A stretch of 64,000 bases of DNA from Hymenolepis diminuta (taxonomy: Eukaryota > Platyhelminthes > Cestoda > Cyclophyllidea > Hymenolepididae). Every line of letters starts with the position of its first letter. Positions within the stretch are counted from its first letter, which is position 1. Both the position numbers and the translations under genes were made by a program. The stretch is taken from contig CAADRB010000002.1 of the NCBI GenBank assembly GCA_900708905.1, forward strand, positions 3,664,439 to 3,728,438, written 5' to 3'. This document shows positions 62,180 through 64,000 of this stretch, piece by piece. The notes below the pieces were generated by a model. That model made no database searches. It was not told the origin of the DNA and was given only the letters and a program-made list of their open reading frames with translations.

Positions 62180-64000
62180 CTGTGGAAAAAAGAACAAAAA
62201 ATAAATTGTACGATTCTTCTTCAAAATATCAAAGGAGTAAGGCGAGTTCAATTATTATTGTAACAGTGGCAAGACGCCGACACGCTCGGTGACAAGTATT
62301 TCGGTAGAAGCATAATATATCCACAGCAGGTTCTCCCACCTCAAAGAGAAAATTTCTAGTTATTGACAAATTAGGCGCATACAATTAATCTTAGATATCT
62401 TTTAAAGGCTTTTTTGCAGAGAAAAAAAAACTAATTATTATTAAACAAGATAAAGATGAGAAAATCATAAGTCATTAAATTCATTTTATAATAAAAGAAT
62501 CGATTAAAATTCTTATCAAAGGTAAAAGTTGAACAAGAACATACATCACAGTGCAAATATTAGGGGGAAATAGAATGATTTCAATTTTAAAAGGTAAAGA
62601 GTTTCTTTACCTGAGATGTTCAATGAATTTAAGTTCTATAGAAACTTAGCTTCAGAGTTATTGAATGAAAGTTATACTTGATGACGGTTCTCTCACAGAC
62701 GATAGTTCACATGCATTTTTTGCCATCGCACATTTCACAAACTAATTCTAATTCATTTTAGAATAGAAGGAATCATATATTTGGAACTATGCCATTTTGT
62801 AAGATTGGGTAGCATCGGCCAGCGCATTTTCTAAGCCACAGAGGGGTTCCATTATACAAGACCTTGGTGATTTTCAATTTGAGAAAGCGTCTTAACTTTA
62901 GGGTATTAAAAAATCTTCATTGGAATTTTCGATTCAGGTTGTATTTTACTTTCTTACGGTAAATTTACTCCGCGCTCGACAATACAAATCTCACTAACTG
63001 CCGCCTAGACCGGTAAGTGAATTCCTTTATGTTATTAAATTATTCTGTCCTGGACCTAATTTTTCAAACACATATAGTAGTCAAAGCACTGCTGAAAGGT
63101 TTAATTCAATTCACTGGCAATTGTTGTATATATATGTATAGGCATTTAGTTGAGTTGAATACATAGAGGTGGGATTGAAATTCCGATCAACACTTAAAGA
63201 TGCTGAGATATTTCTCAGCGTAATTAATACCTCCGTGAATCGACTTACTGAAACCTCACTGAGTCTGGCACTATGTTTGTTTACTGTTATGACCGTAGAA
63301 AATAAGCAATTCATTAAGATGAAGGGAAACCCGGTAAATACTTAAATGAAAAGCACTAGTTTCTCTTAGAAAACTCTTAAAATCATTCATTTACATTCCA
63401 AAAGAAAACTGTGTATTTTAAGACTGCGATGTTATAATTGACTGTAGAATGTTCATCCGCCACTTCACATCCAGCGATAGGAACGATACCAAGATTGATT
63501 AAATAATTGACCTCCGATCAGAAAACTTTAAAACGTTTATACATATATAAGTATGCATACCAAGATTAAAGAAAACATTACCGTTATTGAACAATGTCGA
63601 CCTTCTTTGTTATAGCTTACTAAGACTAGAAGTAAACACATAATCAGTAAGTTAGCATACAAACAAGCTTTGTGATACGAAGACAAATAGTACAGCAAAT
63701 TTAGTAGGTGGGTTCCACATCTTAACTCCAACAATTTTGGGATAGCAAAAGAAATGGGCAGTTCTTCCATTGCGTGTCGTTGCAAAACAGCTCAAAAATC
63801 TATGCATTTAACGTAGGATAATTAGAGTGCGAATACTGCCTCAGAGCAGCAACTTACCTCACTCCAATGACAGTAATCGACATTTTAATATATGACGTCA
63901 TTTTCACTTGCCTGATCATATACTAAAGTACGTTTGGTACTGAGAAGACTATCAGTGGAGAGCCTAAATCGCCGTATAGCATTGCTCCTATTTAGTTAAC
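62180..64000. other. Probable ELP2 intron or flank
   Basis: No convincing exon was found. A repeat-like piece at 62902-62950 resembles 59018-59072. At about 63848-63893 the minus strand shows a short ATG frame ending in a good donor (GAG/GTAAGT) overlapping a perfect CRE palindrome TGACGTCA, but it cannot be tied to a gene. Confidence 0.4.

Noticed and set aside
63848..63893. Short minus-strand ATG exon with good donor near the right edge
   Set aside because: Only 15 codons and no identifiable next exon; it does not resemble the ELP2 N-terminus.

Overview
This 64 kb window is nuclear DNA from an AT-rich animal genome. Introns of 32 to about 100 nt sit next to introns of 1-2.4 kb, coding islands are GC-richer than their surroundings, and several genes have a splice acceptor 1-2 nt upstream of the start ATG. 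Together with protein similarity, this points to a parasitic flatworm (Neodermata), most likely a tapeworm. The species is not identified. There are two N runs, at 5577-5593 and 36424-36516.

Layout. 909-3110 (+): 3' part of a microsomal triglyceride transfer protein gene (MTTP). 6055-6778 (+): EAPP, four exons. 6985-18610 (-): UBE3B HECT ubiquitin ligase, 23 exons, convergent with EAPP. 19014-22935 (+): DHX15 spliceosomal DEAH helicase, eight exons, sharing a 0.4 kb divergent promoter with UBE3B. 23858-26771 (-): a divergent serine/threonine kinase of unresolved family. 29135-35051 (-): TBC1D25, a Rab GAP. 38455-39848 (-): SUCLG1, mitochondrial succinyl-CoA ligase alpha. 40105-45850 (+): a TRIM-NHL-type protein with no visible RING or B-box, divergent from SUCLG1. 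45.9-59.9 kb: a gene-poor AT-rich stretch with one doubtful exon and repeat relics. 59981-62179 (-): the 3' half of ELP2, with its 5' exons not found here.

The genes are independent housekeeping or regulatory units: lipid transfer, ubiquitination, splicing, endosome/autophagy GAP, TCA cycle, post-transcriptional control and tRNA modification. They do not form a pathway cluster. I joined exons by hand from splice signals and reading phase. For UBE3B (with one alternative donor), DHX15, TBC1D25, SUCLG1, EAPP and the TRIM-NHL gene the joined lengths are exact multiples of three, which supports the models.

Non-coding observations: degenerate tRNA-like sequences suggesting an old tRNA-derived SINE family, two LTR-like GC-rich islands, several diverged repeat pairs, a duplicated pseudo-exon inside UBE3B, and repeated acceptor-ATG junctions suggestive of spliced-leader trans-splicing. 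I found no CRISPR array, rRNA or intact tRNA gene. Nothing here amounts to a clearly new biological system; the least explained gene is the kinase at 24-27 kb with its unidentified N-terminal region.
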